A DNA stretch of 64,000 nt, taken from contig WPIO01000043.1 of assembly GCA_009760855.2 (NCBI GenBank), positions 186,001 through 250,000 of the forward strand. Reading direction: 5' to 3'. The notes under the pieces were generated by a model. It was not told the origin of the DNA, ran no database searches, and worked only from the letters and a program-made list of their open reading frames with translations. Below are positions 31,906 to 43,214 of the stretch, piece by piece. This stretch comes from Cristatella mucedo. Lineage: Eukaryota; Bryozoa; Phylactolaemata; Cristatellidae. Within the stretch, counting starts at the first letter, position 1, and every line of letters starts with the position of its first letter. Made by a program: the position numbers and the translations under genes.

Positions 31906-33140
31906 TGAAGCTTGATTAGTTGTATTTTGTTTTCTTTTCTTCCTACAAAAGTTTCATTCCATAAACCTACCTACCGACCTGGGATGCAGCCACTCTCAGC
32001 TTGGAGAGTGGATCCACAATACTAATTAGATTTGCACGTTGCAATAATAGCCAAGGAGCCAGCTAGGCACCAATGCTTTGAAAGTGATGGAGACGACACA
32101 GCACTGAATAGCAGCTAAATACCACGAACATATTTGGTTTGATATGTAGCGATTACTTTCATTCTCTTTTTTAAGCCCCATCTTCCACCTCCTCCTTGGC
32201 TTACATTGATGCAATGCAAAGCCTGATTGTAGACATGGTTTATGCAACTCTGAAGAGGTTAGTTGGGTAAACTAATCTCAAGAGGAACATTGTCAACTTA
32301 ACATGTTCCTACAGCAGATTCTTCTGCACAGCTGTTCGTTGGGCGAAAGATCTATCTGCCATCTTTAGGTTACTGACTGGAACCGAAATTTAGAATGGCC
32401 CAGTGATGTGAGGCATCTAGTAGGTTTTCAGTCTGGAGCTCACCTGGCCTGGGCCTTATAGTTGAGATTTGAACTGAATTGGCTTCCAGAACCAGAAGTT
32501 AGTGATACAGATAGTAAGAGGGATATAGAAATACAGGAAAGAAGAGAGAGTAGAAAAGTGATAGGAAGACGTAGATGTGAGAGAGATCAGGGTAGATCGA
32601 TATTTCAGAATGAGATGAGGGAGGGTGCGAGTGAGGACAGAGCAAGGGGATAGGAGCAGACAGTCATCAAAACTTAGCAGAGGAACTTTCAAGAGGCAAT
32701 CTTACAGTATAGGATGCTATGCTAACGCTTTCAAAGCTAAAATGAGACTAGCTCTACCTGTTTATGACATCAATAAGGCCAAAATCTAGCATCCAGCAAG
32801 TTCTTTCTTTCACACCATGAAATCCTTTCTTGCACTAAATCAAATTCTGTCAAAGAGCTAGACTTGCTTGATATGAGGTCAGCACTTTTGCATGTCTTTT
32901 GATTTAAGTTGGGTTCTTCTCTATACCCCGAATGGGCTTTTAGGATTAAAATTTGCTCAAGACATGTCTGGTAACTGATTTTAATGCTTAGTTGCCATAT
33001 CAACAAGCAGAGCTTCGGTACTGTTTTGACCCGAACTTGTCAATCGTCTAGTGTGTTACTGAATGAATATGGGCATGCAGCTCCTAACGATTCGTCTCTG
33101 GATGAGTCTTCAATGTCAAGTCAGTATACTTTCAGATGGG
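31906..33140. other. no clear gene; purine-rich patch
   Basis: Unique-looking sequence. 32505-32650 is unusually purine-rich on the + strand and carries an open frame (32462-32653) rich in Arg and Glu (e.g. DIEIQERRESRKVIG). It follows a TTGGCTTCCAG acceptor-like site, but composition alone can explain it. Confidence 0.3.
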
Positions 33141-33145
33141 AAGGA

Positions 33146-33305
33146 GCCGTGTTGGCGTACTAGGTAAAGCGGTTACTTTTCACGACCTCAGTCCCGAAGT
33201 CGTGGGTTTGAATCTTGCAGTGGGCGATCCTTTATTGTCGCTTCAAGTGGCAGTGATAACCGTAAACACTCTTCTGCCGCTATATAACAGCTTGTATTAC
33301 CAAAA
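33146..33305 (+). mobile_element. SINE1
   Basis: Forward SINE1: head GAGCCGTGTTGGCGTACTAGG, B box GTGGGTTTGAATCT, body GGCGATCCTTTATTGTCGC, then CGCTATATAACAGC. The internal stem-loop is weaker than in other copies. Confidence 0.82.
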
Positions 33306-33329
33306 TTTAGGCCCTACTTAGGCAAGAAA

Positions 33330-33932
33330 ATGACAGCTTCCATCACGTCTAAACTGCTGGATTAACCTTCATTTTTTCTTTGTGTGCTTGTTTGTGCTGA
33401 CACTTCGTTTCCACTAACCGTATTATCTAATCGTGCCCTAGGCACTGCATGGACTATACATTATCTGTTCAGGTCCTGGCTTATAGACCACAGGCGAGAG
33501 AAGCTTTTGCTCTGTAGGTCCTAGACTGTTGATCTGACTTCTGCAATTACTGGGTGATGACATCTACTTTCCTGCCCCCCCCCGACTGTTCTACAACTTT
33601 TCCTTCTATCCTGAGCTGTTACTTCCATACTACTCCCTACCTCAACTGCCCGCCGCACAGCTATGCTTCCCGCTTTCTTTTTTTTGCCTGAGATGAAGTC
33701 TGTTGGTTACCGAATGCCACTCAAGTCAGCAAACTCTACAGTAACATCCATACGGTCTTAGTGGCTTTGTGGAATTTCAGTCTGAGATACAATACAGTAC
33801 TAACACTATGCATCTTGACACGGTGCATGTTACCACTAACCATACGGTCTCACTTCCTTTGCAGAGAATGTAAAGTGCCTTGAAAGAGATTAAGTTTCTT
33901 GCGGGCTCACTACGAATGTATTATTATTATTC
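33330..33932 (+). mobile_element. L2A LINE 3' UTR, split by L2B
   Basis: Forward L2A 3' UTR in two parts: 33330-33450 (CTTTGTGTGCTTGTTTGTGC, CACTAACCG) and 33792-33932 (CACTAACCATACGG, hairpin, ATTATTATTATT). An L2B 3' end lies between. The tail ends two bases before the CAG at 33932-33934 that could serve as a splice acceptor. Confidence 0.7.
33455..33791 (+). mobile_element. L2B LINE 3' end, nested
   Basis: Forward L2B 3' UTR: GAAGCTTTTGCTCTGTAGG, GCTGTTACTTCCATACTACTC, AGTCTGTTGGTTACCGAATG, TGGCTTTGTGGAATTTCAG. A C run interrupts it near 33575. It resides within an L2A 3' UTR. Confidence 0.65.
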
Positions 33933-33934
33933 AG

Positions 33935-34085
33935 GTCTTACGGCGAGTGCCCACAGTCTTGAAACTGGTAAAAAGCATGCGTTGGTCTAGTTTTCCCGTT
34001 TATAATGTAACTGACGCAGCACTGTATTTCATTGGCTCTGTAGCTAGAATCAAGTCGTCTGCAAAATCCTCTCACTCGTTTGCAG
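33935..34085 (+). CDS. possible exon, unknown product
   Basis: Open frame reading LRRVPTVLKLVKSMRWSS and VTDAALYFIGSVARI. It lies between a CAG just after an L2A (ATT)n tail and a good donor (TTTGCAG followed by GTAACT). It carries one extra base at its end, which does not fit the phase-0 exons further on, so membership in the gene at 34606-37338 is uncertain. Confidence 0.25.
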
Positions 34086-34309
34086 GTAACTGTACTAGAG
34101 TGCGCCAGCCTACCTCTCCGACCTCCCATGCTCTTTCAGGGTGCTATGGCACAACCTGCTCCCCAGATTCTAATCATTTTGCTAACTCGTACTACATTGA
34201 AATCTATTGACCAGTAGTCCTCTGATTCGTATGCACCTTAAATTATTTCCTAGCTGCATTATATAAAGCTTTTTCCTCTGATTCTCTGCCAGCCAAGTTA
34301 CCCAAGCAC

Positions 34310-34370
34310 CACTAGAAAGATATGGTTCTCGGAGGGTGCTAAACAAAGCAAATATAATTATTTTGAGTTA
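34310..34370 (+). mobile_element. L2/SINE2-type 3' tail remnant
   Basis: CACTAGAAAGATATGG...CGGAGGGTGCTAAACAAAGC, a worn version of the shared 3' hairpin, followed by TATAATTATT. Confidence 0.45.
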
Positions 34371-34605
34371 AGACAATTTGAGGGAGTAACTCAGTATCTC
34401 AGCAGGAACACTGCCGTGCACTTGATACTGCGTAGCATGTAAGAACACTGTTGTTTATTGACCTGTTGCCAACTTCTTTAATTGAGATTATAACGAGCTG
34501 TGTCATACTTACGAGTCAGGATTTGCATGTCTTGCCTGATAGCTCCTGTATTCTAGCCGATTAGTGTGTGCTCGATTGTCACCAAGCTTCTTATTAACGT
34601 TTCAG

Positions 34606-35856
34606 CAGGATGAGTTTGCGGTCGGTGAAGCAGACCATGCTCTCCTTGTAACCTTAGCTCGCGAGCGAGAACAAACTCGGAGGAGAGGGCTCAGCTGATG
34701 AACCGAATTCATCACTCGAGACAGAGTTTGCCGAGGCCAAGCATGTGACCGTGAGTATTGAAAAGAAGCTAATGGCTAGCTAATTATAATAATATTATTA
34801 TTAATGCACTTGATAAAGCGCCCTCAGAGAACTTTGCATCTGCCGCAAAGGGAAATGCAATTGAAATGTGAGTAAAATCATGCTTGATAAACAAACAAAA
34901 TGAATAACATGGTTAGGGGTGACATGCACAGGGTCAGCATTTAAAAGATTCGGTTTAATAAATGGACAAACGAGTCTCATCAGCTGTCACACCCAGATTG
35001 CAGTGGGTGGTGAGCCGTGATGGCACACTAGGTAAGGCAGTTGCTTTCACAGCCTTGGTCCCGAGGTCGTGGGTTCGATTCCTGCGGCGGGGCGATCCTT
35101 TATCGCCACTGCAAGCGGTGGTGATAGCCGTAAAGGCTCTTCTGTCGCTATACAAAAGAGGCTGTTTAATCAGCTAGGTCTTATTTATTTATTAGTAAAC
35201 GACTATCTCTTGCAGCACTCGAGCTCACCACCCTATTCTTGAATTGCAAATACCTTTCCACTTGGCAGTAAGACTGCAAAGGCGTGCATGTCGTTTGTTG
35301 TTCTCGATCTATGTATGTACAAAGAAAATAGAGAGTTACAGTTCTTGTACGTCACCATTAAAATTGTATTTCATTATAAATAACTTGCTTCCATCGTTAC
35401 TATGGGAAGAAGATAGCTAGTGGGTTTCAATAGCCATTCTAGTTGCAGCAGCTGCTTGCTAAGGAGTGCCAATGTATCGAAGTGAGCAGCTTGCTACAAC
35501 CAGCTGCAAGCCCTTGGCCCAGCCAGTCGTTCTCTTTTCCCTCATTCTGCCTCGCCCGGCTCTCTGCTGCAGGTTGGTTCATTGCACCAAATTTCTCAAC
35601 TTTTTTGCAGTTCGCCTGAGCTGCGCAGGTAGCTCTGCTGCTTGCTCGTACTTGGGTGTTGCTGCATGCAGCAGGAACCACTGCTGAGCACCTGCTGACA
35701 CTTTGTGCTTTTCCAGGCGGCATAGAAGAGAGCTCTTTTTGTCACACAAAGACAAGTGACTCTTCTGATGAACGAGATGATGAACAGCATGCTCACTATC
35801 GAACTAGTGGAGGGAGACAGGGATAAGGTGAGATAGATAAATAGAGAGAGAGGGGA

Positions 35857-35909
<53 letters not shown>

Positions 35910-37338
35910 AGAGAGAGAAAGAGAGAGGGAGAGAGAGAGGGAGCAAGCACTCTATCCTCGGTGCCAGATCGAGTGCCTGGCACACTGCACTCAGACCGGT
36001 ATGCCTACTCCTCTATAATCAGGTGTACCAGGCCACTACTGAGGCCAAGCAGGATCCACGTGACATATGCTTCTAATGCAGTGCACTGGTGAAGGGGAAT
36101 GGGGGTAGGTAGGTCTCTTACTGCCTCGATCTCCCTGTCTCTCTCTCTCTCCTCTCAATTTCCTCAGGCAGTCTGTTTTTTCTATTTGCCTTTGTCGATG
36201 TGTCCGTGCTTGTCCTCTCTAGTTGTCAGCTAACTACAAGTTGAATCGGCAGGGATTATATGCGTTACGGTAGTTGACTTGTTTTTTCCTAAGGATATCG
36301 TAGATCAGCTTTTGGGACTTACCGGCTTTACTCTTGTAGTATCGTATGGAGGCTCAGGAGATGCGGCAGCGAGCTGATATAGCCGAGCTGCGTGTCCAGG
36401 ATGCTGAAAGCCGTTATGAACTGCTTGTCAGGCAGTTTGACGATCGTGAGACACCCATGGCTGTCCAAGAGGCTGACGTTGCCGACCGAGAGTCGAAAAC
36501 ATCAAGACCTCTTAGCCCGTGAAAATGCATATCCTGTGCTGAGTGGTGAGCTCTGGTGCTGCAGCTGCCTGTCAACCCATCTGTTGCTCACAGCATATGC
36601 TCTACGCCTGTGCATTGCCTAGTCTTTGTGCAGTAGTGAGATTAGGCATGCTGCCATACGTATCTAAAATGAGATTTACCCTTTCCGATAATTAATCCTG
36701 CCAGCCGGGTATTAATCCAGGAGTAATATGGAAGCAGGGGATAATGAGTTCACGATACTGTACCAATACACAGTTGTATACCAACAGTTACAGTGCACGG
36801 CAGTAATCAAGAGCACTCATACCTTAAAATTGCTAGTCCGTGACTTTAATGTTGACCAGCCTAGTCCATAGCCTCAAAGAGGCATATTGTGTGTACAGCA
36901 CCATGGCCTCGGTGTCCAACTCACTTCTCCAAAGCCCAAAGTACAACAGACTATCTCTAACTTGAGTTGGACTGTTTACCGTCTAAGCATTGAGTATCCG
37001 GTTCCTAATTGTCATCATTCAACAACAGCCTGCAATCTCCTGCACTTTCTTTATCTAACTTCTTTGGCAAGCACTTGTTTCACTAGCCGATGTTGCTGAT
37101 TTGCTTTGGCCATATTTGTTCCTCATGTTACAGACACGTCAGTCAGTCACGTCCTGTCTGTTTGTATCTTTGACCATAACACATGGGGGTTTTGTTACTG
37201 CCACTACCTGAGATGAGAAAGCTTCGTGTATAGGTTTTCTTGTGTGCCTGTTTCCAGCCCGAAGCTACCAGTTAGAGCATATGAGAAGCCCTTGCTGCTA
37301 TTTTAGGCCCAAGTCAAGGCTGACCGAGAGGACCGCTA
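34606..37338 (+). CDS. candidate multi-exon coiled-coil protein gene
   Basis: Not recognised, but several short, charged, phase-0 open blocks sit between splice signals. Block 1 (34606-34750) follows TTATTAACGTTTCAG and reads QDEFAVGEADHALLVTL; its second half, in a frame one base off, reads GSADEPNSSLETEFAEAKHV and ends at a perfect GTGAGT. Block 2 (35449-35481) reads QLLAKECQCIE before GTGAGC. Block 3 (35726-35827) reads VTLLMNEMMNSMLTIELVEG before GTGAGA. Block 4 (from 36023) reads VYQATTEAKQDPR. Block 5 (from 36340, after TTTACTCTTGTAG) reads MEAQEMRQRADIAEL and RYELLVRQFDDRE, coiled-coil-like. A last block (37306-37338) reads AQVKADREDR and stops; an alternative last exon starts after TGCCTGTTTCCAG at about 37255. 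AATAAA follows at 37439. Introns hold L2A, SINE1 and a GA repeat. The frame shift in block 1 and the donors of blocks 4-5 are unresolved. Confidence 0.42.
34785..34945 (-). mobile_element. L2A LINE 3' end (intronic)
   Basis: Reverse L2A tail, shortened hairpin (the second arm region is deleted: AGAACTTTGCATCTGCC), then AAACAAACAAAATGAATAAC and GACATGCACAGGGTCAGCAT. Confidence 0.85.
35009..35193 (+). mobile_element. SINE1, full-length reference copy
   Basis: Best preserved SINE1. tRNA-like head with A box TGGCACACTAGGTAAGG (about 35020) and B box GTGGGTTCGATTCC (about 35069), then GGGCGATCCTTTATCGCC, stem-loop ATCGCCACTGC..GCGGTGGTGAT (35103-35126), TAAAGGCTCTTCTGTCGC, AGGCTGTTTAATCAGCTAGG and a TTATTTATTTATT tail. 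Likely transcribed from the internal RNA polymerase III promoter when active. The LINE partner of its tail is not in this window. Confidence 0.93.
35843..35944. repeat. (GA)n microsatellite
   Basis: About 100 bp of GA repeats with G-run interruptions. It begins 16 bp after the GTGAGA donor-like site at 35828. Confidence 0.95.
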
Positions 37339-37438
37339 GTGACAGAACTCTTACTTGGACTGCTTGCACTCCTCACTGTAGCTAGTTTGATGCTGCAATT
37401 TATATGCCATATCTATTTATTTTGTGATTCGGTGCCAA

Positions 37439-37444
37439 AATAAA
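37439..37444 (+). promoter_or_regulatory. AATAAA polyadenylation signal
   Basis: Canonical hexamer about 100 bp after the TAG at 37336-37338, in a position suited to end the candidate gene. Followed by GCATTTCATGG. Confidence 0.45.
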
Positions 37445-37647
37445 GCATTTCATGGTGATCCTGAACAGTGCCCTTTTATGGATACAGCATCAAGCCGAAT
37501 TGAACTGCTAAAAATGGCTGACCACACAATATTTGGCGGTGATTTGAGCATCTCAGTTCTTACTGAGATTGAATTTTGTAATGTGAACTGAGGCGAGTGC
37601 CTTGGACAACGTTGGCGTTTTACATCAGCCAATTGCCCATAGGTCTT

Positions 37648-37785
37648 AGCCGAGAGGTAAGGTGCTTGCACTTCACTACCCTGGTCGTGGGTTCAAAGCG
37701 TAATAGTATATAATTCATTATGGCCCACTGCAAGTGGTAATGTTTGACTTTATGGGTGTTCTGCCGCTATATTGATGAGGCGCCA
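37648..37785 (+). mobile_element. SINE1, degenerate
   Basis: Forward head TTAGCCGAGAGGTAAGGTGC, GGTCGTGGGTTCAAAGC B box, GGCCCACTGCAAGTGGTAATG and TTCTGCCGCTATA. Confidence 0.65.
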
Positions 37786-37974
37786 GGACCAGGTGACCTT
37801 TAATTTTATCTTTACATTTTCATCAATCTCCCGGTCCTTGGAAGGTACTAAGGGCGGTGATCACTCTGAAAAAGTCTCGCTCTGTCGGCTGACCGACTCA
37901 ACTCCGAGTCGTATGACAATAATAAGAAAGCTAACAATAACTATGCATTCACATTGTCCCATATGGTAATGGAA

Positions 37975-38205
37975 CCTCTGTCTAGGCACTTTGCATATGT
38001 TGGAAAGAAACATGACTAAATGATTAGTGTCACTCACAAGGTCTTCAGGCATAACATTGTTAGACGGAGCACAGCACAGCGTCAACATGTAGTTGTGGTT
38101 AGTTTCAGCAGACACAGTGGTAGCATGCATATCGTCGCAAAGGTCGACTGATGTCCCGAGCTTGCATTGTTTCTAAATAGCTGGTGCTTAAGTTGCCTGC
38201 CATTC
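37975..38205 (-). mobile_element. L2A LINE 3' UTR, diverged
   Basis: Reverse: TCTAGGCACTTTGCATATG, AACATTGTTAGACGGAGCAC, GTTAGTTTCAGCAGACACAG. Ordered as in the L2A 3' UTR but worn; the tail itself is missing. Confidence 0.55.
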
Positions 38206-38557
38206 TCATTTTCCATCCCTCTACTTAAAGGCTGCGATCGACAGAAGCTTTAGCTCTGCAGATCCGAGACTTTGGAACTGGCTTCCCCAATTCGTACTCA
38301 ACGACAACTACTCCCCAACTGCCGACTATGGCACATCTTTTTCAGCGGTCCTGAACTGCTACTTTCATGATACTCACTACCTCAACTGCTCTCCTGACTC
38401 TGCTATGCTTCCCACTTTCTCTGTGTTGCATGAGAGTTACCTAATGAGTACCGAAAGCAGCTTAGGCTGTCAGTGAGCTGTACACAACTCTCTTGCGTAA
38501 CACCCACATAGTTGTTATGGCTTTGTGGAGTTACAGACGGAGATATATTGCATTTTC
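38206..38557 (+). mobile_element. L2B LINE 3' end
   Basis: Forward: AGCTTTAGCTCTGCAGATCC, ACGACAACTACTCCCCAACTG, TACTCACTACCTCAACTGC, AGCTTAGGCTGTCAGTGAGC and the terminus GTTACAGACGGAGATATATTGC at 38533-38554. Confidence 0.8.
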
Positions 38558-38579
38558 TCGAGCCTCTAAAGCTGGTGTG

Positions 38580-38945
38580 CTATGATGGAGACTCGAGACT
38601 CTGGATTTCAGCTAAATGATGATAACGAATTCTTTCGAGACCCATATGTTATTTCTATTGAACTAGTCATTTGCCCTAGCCACAGCTGGCAATATCTCGT
38701 GGAATTTCGCTGGCGATACGATTTCATTGAGCATATCGATACATATGGAACCTGCGCCCCTAAACATGACTAGAAACGGAACCGATTCCCAAAGATAGGC
38801 CTGGAATCAATGTAGCCCATCCTCTAAAAAAGAGTGCATCTCCCTATGCAATATGGATTCCTTCACTCGCAGCAGAACTCAGCTGTTCGGCTTGTATACC
38901 GTGACCCTCGACAGTGCCACATTACACTCCTACCTCGCTTATCAC
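38580..38945 (+). mobile_element. degenerate L2-type LINE fragment
   Basis: The 38582-38773 frame begins with FQLNDDNEFF, resembling the LKLNDDKTxF motif of L2 proteins. After a gap, the + strand reads QQNSAVRLVYRDPRQCHIT (about 38870-38930), matching the QNSAARLV region. Both are on the same strand in the right order. Confidence 0.5.
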
Positions 38946-38959
38946 TTGCTGAGTTGTAG

Positions 38960-40115
38960 CCCAGGCAAGACACTTTTACTTCATGCCCTAGGTCGTGAAT
39001 TTGAGTCCAGCTAAAGGCAACCTCCACTCTCCTTGAAAAGCATGGTGATAGACCAAAAAGCTCTGTAAATAATGTTGTTAAATCAGTGGACTAATATGTT
39101 ACTGCTCTGAAGCGTACTTAATTCCTGGCGGAGTGGTATAGAATTTCTCTTTTATTGCTATTTTTGTTCTAGCAATCCTAGACATTTGAGCCCCATTTAC
39201 TCAATAGAGCAATTGCAATTCAATGGCCTTTGGAGGAGGAAGTGCAGTGAAGTACTGGGAAAGATATAGGAGTATATAGCAGAAGAATGTACACTAAGAA
39301 ATAAAGGTTAGGTTCAATAGGTTCGTTTGCCCCATCTTATCCTTAGAAGAGCCGTTGTGGCTATAACCTTGCTTTCAGCAGGAAGCTAAGAGCAGATTGC
39401 CACATGATTCGAACCCAGGACCCAAGTCGTGAAGTTCGAGCAAGGTACCCTTTGAGATGTAATCACTATCGTCTGTAAACTCCTTAAACTCACGCACTAG
39501 GTAGCTGGGGTCGTGGTAGCCAAGAAGGTGAGGTGCTTGATCTTTATGACCAGTTCATTGGTTGGAATCGTGCAGTGGGCAATCCTGTATTGCCAATTGC
39601 AAATGACATCAGCTACTAATTAAAGTGAGAAAGTCGGTCGAACAGCCGAGCTGGTTTGGCCCAATGGTTAAATGCTCCCCCTGCCAAGGTAGTGGGCTTG
39701 AACCCCGTGGTATATGTAAGTCCCCGAATTATTTTTTTATTTTTGAATTATCTTATAGTATTAAAATAATTTTTCTTATTTTTATTTATTACTCCCGTCA
39801 TTCTGTCGGCAGGATAGGATGGCACAGTTCTGCCTCGAGTTAAGATGGGACAGTATTGTCAGGAACAGAAATACTATGACTCAGCTAAGTGTCCACTGGC
39901 AGTGAGCTTTCGTAGCCGTTAAAGTTCTTCTGCCTGTATACAAATGAAGCAGTTAAATCAGCTAATATTTCTAGAGATTTTTTAGCTCGTGGGTTTGAAT
40001 CCTGCAGTTGGCGATCCTCTATTGCCAACTGCAGGCTGTGGTGATAGCAGTTGAGGGTCTTATGCCGTTACACAAATAAGACTGTTAATTTAGCTAACAA
40101 TTTATATTTTAAGTC
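38960..40115. mobile_element. cluster of degenerate SINEs
   Basis: Six tRNA-SINE pieces in about 1.1 kb: SINE1-like + at 38960-39070, SINE1 - at 39345-39450, SINE1 + at 39508-39620, SINE2 head + at 39640-39725 (GAGCTGGTTTGGCCCAATGG), SINE1 3' half + at 39893-39970, and SINE1 + at 39978-40110 (GTGGGTTTGAATCCTGCAG, GGCGATCCTCTATTGCC). All are diverged and several are partial. The space between holds AT-rich sequence only. Confidence 0.65.
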
Positions 40116-40870
40116 GGTGTTACACTGAAGAGCTTTCTAAAGCTTGCTCAAAGCTTGAGTGGACTTCATGGAGAAGCTTTAGCCAGCAGACTTGGCTTAT
40201 ACTCAGTTGCGTCTGCTAGGATTCTGTTAGCCCTTACTGTCTAACTAAAACTTCACTTCTGTTGAGTTGAGACCGATAAGTAATATCCCCTTCCAAAATA
40301 TATTTTGGCCTCTGTAGAGGCTGCTCGTGCAGAAATAAAAATATCAATGTATAAAAATGATTTGCACGGAAAATCTAGCTTATCTATTTACTGATGGCCT
40401 TTTTGCTTTAATCTGGATGCATCGTGAATTAAGTCATTAGATAGACCGGACTTGAGGTACTCGTCTGCTGAAGGCAGGATGCCCAAGTAAGTAAGTAGAC
40501 GTCGTGGCACATAGTGAAGTTGCCACTGCATAAATAAGCCAGTGACCTTTATTTTTAGTCTTACTTGATCAGTCATTTTTTATGTTATTGTCTGCTGTAT
40601 TGCCACTTTCAAGCACTGATTACTAACTTTACAAGCACTTTGTAGTGACTTCTCACTAAAATTGTTCAGTAGTGGCCTTTAATCTTTGCGTAGGAGTGGT
40701 GGTAGTCCTAACCGAGACGAAGCAAATACTCGTGGCAATGATGAGCCTTAGAGCTTGCCCAGTGACTAGTAGCTGTAGCAATAATACAAAAAGGCATACC
40801 ATAAGATATGCCTGCGCTAATTACATGCTAGCTAGATAAGCTAGATCATATTGCATAAATATTATCCTCG
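40116..40870. other. no recognisable feature
   Basis: Unique-looking AT-rich sequence; short open frames without motifs. Confidence 0.35.
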
Positions 40871-40874
40871 GTTA

Positions 40875-41090
40875 AAAATAATAATAAAAATACATTTTAT
40901 AGCAATCTCAGGGAACTGAATCTCTTTCTAGGCACTTTACAGAAGCTGTATAGAAAGAATTACCAAATGATTGGTTTTAACATCTCCAAGCAGCAGTAAT
41001 AGAGTAAACAGGCATATGTACATGAAGAACCAATCGCAAAGACCCACTAAACGATAGAGTAAACCAGCCTGTTTTAAACACGATCAGCCG
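40875..41090 (-). mobile_element. L2A LINE 3' end, diverged
   Basis: Reverse: AATAATAATAAAAATAC tail, TCTTTCTAGGCACTTTACAG hairpin arm, and AAGACCCACTAAACGATAG. Confidence 0.7.
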
Positions 41091-41483
41091 CTTCTCCATT
41101 TCTACAGTAATTAATATGCCAGTACACTACTTGTTCCTGGTTAGCTTTTTTGCCAATCTTAAGAGCTTGGCTTGCTTTTGTTAAGGTGTTTTTATTGATA
41201 CTAGTCCATCCATGGGGCAATGTGTTTACAAGCGAAACCCACGGCGACGCCGACCAGAGCGTTAGCAAGTTTTCGTTTGACAAAGGCTCAAGATGTGCCC
41301 AACCTCAATCCTGTATATGATTATAGTAAAATAAACTGCCACATAATTATTTTTTTATGCGAGGTTAAAGTCTGTATAGGGCTATGGCAAGTATTTCAGA
41401 TTGCGGCGAACTTAAAAATGCAAACTCCAGTAAAGTAGCTGGCATACCTGTTATAGGCTACTTGGCATTCTTGTTTGACATGG
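41091..41483. other. no recognisable feature
   Basis: Two overlapping open frames of about 70 codons on opposite strands, neither with a recognisable motif. Confidence 0.3.
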
Positions 41484-41625
41484 TACCAGTGGTTAAGGTG
41501 CTCGCCCTGACCAAGGTCTGACCACGGTGGTGAAGTAATCGCATTGCATGTCTAAAGTGTCTAGAAAGAGATTGGTTTATGTGATGGCTCTAGAGCAAAT
41601 GCATTATTATTATAATAATATTGCA
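41484..41625 (+). mobile_element. SINE2
   Basis: Forward SINE2: head CCAGTGGTTAAGGTGCTCGCC, then the L2-like tail CTAAAGTGTCTAGAAAGAGATTGG and ATTATTATTATAATAAT. The B box is damaged. Confidence 0.75.
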
Positions 41626-42305
41626 TAGCTGCCAGCTACGTAAGCTTCTGAGAATATGCTGAGGTCTTGCCAACTGCCAACCAGGATTTTTTCGGAAGAC
41701 GTGACCTGCAGCTTTAAAATAATACTAAGTAATTCCTCATTGATGTTGTGACCTAATCGGCTAATCTTAAATAATTTCATACAGTTGTACAGCCCCATGA
41801 GAGAATTGAATCTCTATTCGGGCACTTAACATATCAATAAATAAAAAAAATACATTGCACCCTCATAATTAAATCTCTTTCTAGGCTTTTTACTTTTGCT
41901 GCCTAGGAAGCACGGTCGAATAGTTAGTAGCAGCATGCTCAATAAACAACATTAATACCATGGTTAGGGGTGATATGCACAGGGTCAGCATGCTAGTATG
42001 GTTAGTGGCAGCATGCAACAATTTCCGCATGCATCAGCACATAAAGGTCGATTCACAGTTATTCACTCAATGTTGTGAATAAAAAAATGCGTTTTTAGTT
42101 TCTTTTTAAATGTGGTCGAGTCAGAGGATGTCGTGACGGAAGTCGGGAATGAGTTCCAGGCTTTGGTAGCATACGAACTAAAGGCAAGATCTCCAATGGA
42201 TTTAAGGTTCGTACAATGTATAGGTCAACAATTAGATTCCGAAAATTGGGTGGTATTATGCGTAGTTTGTTGAGGGAGTAGATCGTATGGTTAGGCTATA
42301 GCCAA

Positions 42306-42378
42306 ATTTAAAGAGTCTAGAAAGACAGCGGGTTCACTGAGGGTGCTTTAACAAGTGAATTCTTATTATTATTATTGA
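42306..42378 (+). mobile_element. L2A tail-only insertion in L2A
   Basis: TTTAAAGAGTCTAGAAAGAC through GAGGGTGCTTTAACAAGTG and ATTATTATTATT. The host reads AGCCAAA before and GAAGAATGAAGGGACC after, as in an uninterrupted L2A. Confidence 0.82.
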
Positions 42379-43214
42379 AGAATGAAGGGACCTAAAAGTG
42401 AGTGACAGCATGTTAAAGGCGTTGCTTGACTGGGAGCTTGACTTTTGAGACTTGAGTGTAGGTCGGCGAGAAGTGGTGTGATGTGGAGACTGTGACGTCA
42501 GGACAGTCAAGCTTAGCTGCAGACTTGTGCACCATCTGTAAGCACCTTATTGCACATTCTGGTAGGCAGCAATCAGTGAGTTACAGAAGTCAAGACGGGA
42601 TGTCACAAATGCACAGAGCAGTTTAGGTGTGGTATCCCTGTCTCAGCAATCCAAATTTTAGCAATTTTAAGTAGCTGAAAGTAAGCAGACTTAATACTGT
42701 GGAGCTGATGTGGTCGAATTGAAGAATCACCTTGAGCGTGACACATTTTTTGCTGTATCTACTAGAGATATGCTGGCAGAGCCGATTTTGAGCGTTAACC
42801 TTCCCAATTTCTGGAGCGCACTTGGTTTTCCCCATAACTGGTAAGTTAGTTTGATCACAATTTAATTTAAAAAAATGTGCTTCCATCCTTGTCGGGATGT
42901 CATCAATTTATGCAGCAAGGGAGTTAAGAGTTCCACATGCTGGAGAGATCAAAGCAAAGGTACAACTGAGTATCATCAGCATAGAAGAGAAAGCTTAGAT
43001 TGTGCCTGGCTATCACATCGGCAAGATGGAAAGTATGAGCCTTGAAAAGAATAGAAACAAGCACAGAGCCCTGAGCTAACCCATATTTTAGAGGTCCCTC
43101 CGATTATCTGTGTCCATTCACATCAATACTCTGGAGTCTCCCACTGAGATAGTACCTAAACCATTGCAAAAGAATGCCAGTGATGCCCAGGCAAGATTAG
43201 AGGCGTGTAAACAA

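Noticed and set aside
35011-35090. possible functional tRNA gene
   Set aside because: A and B boxes are present, but the arms do not form a full cloverleaf and the sequence is repeated as the head of SINE1. The same applies to the SINE2 heads at 57352, 62428 and 63567.
35596-35985. 129-codon reverse frame
   Set aside because: It reads the GA microsatellite as a Leu/Ser run and lies opposite the candidate + strand exon.
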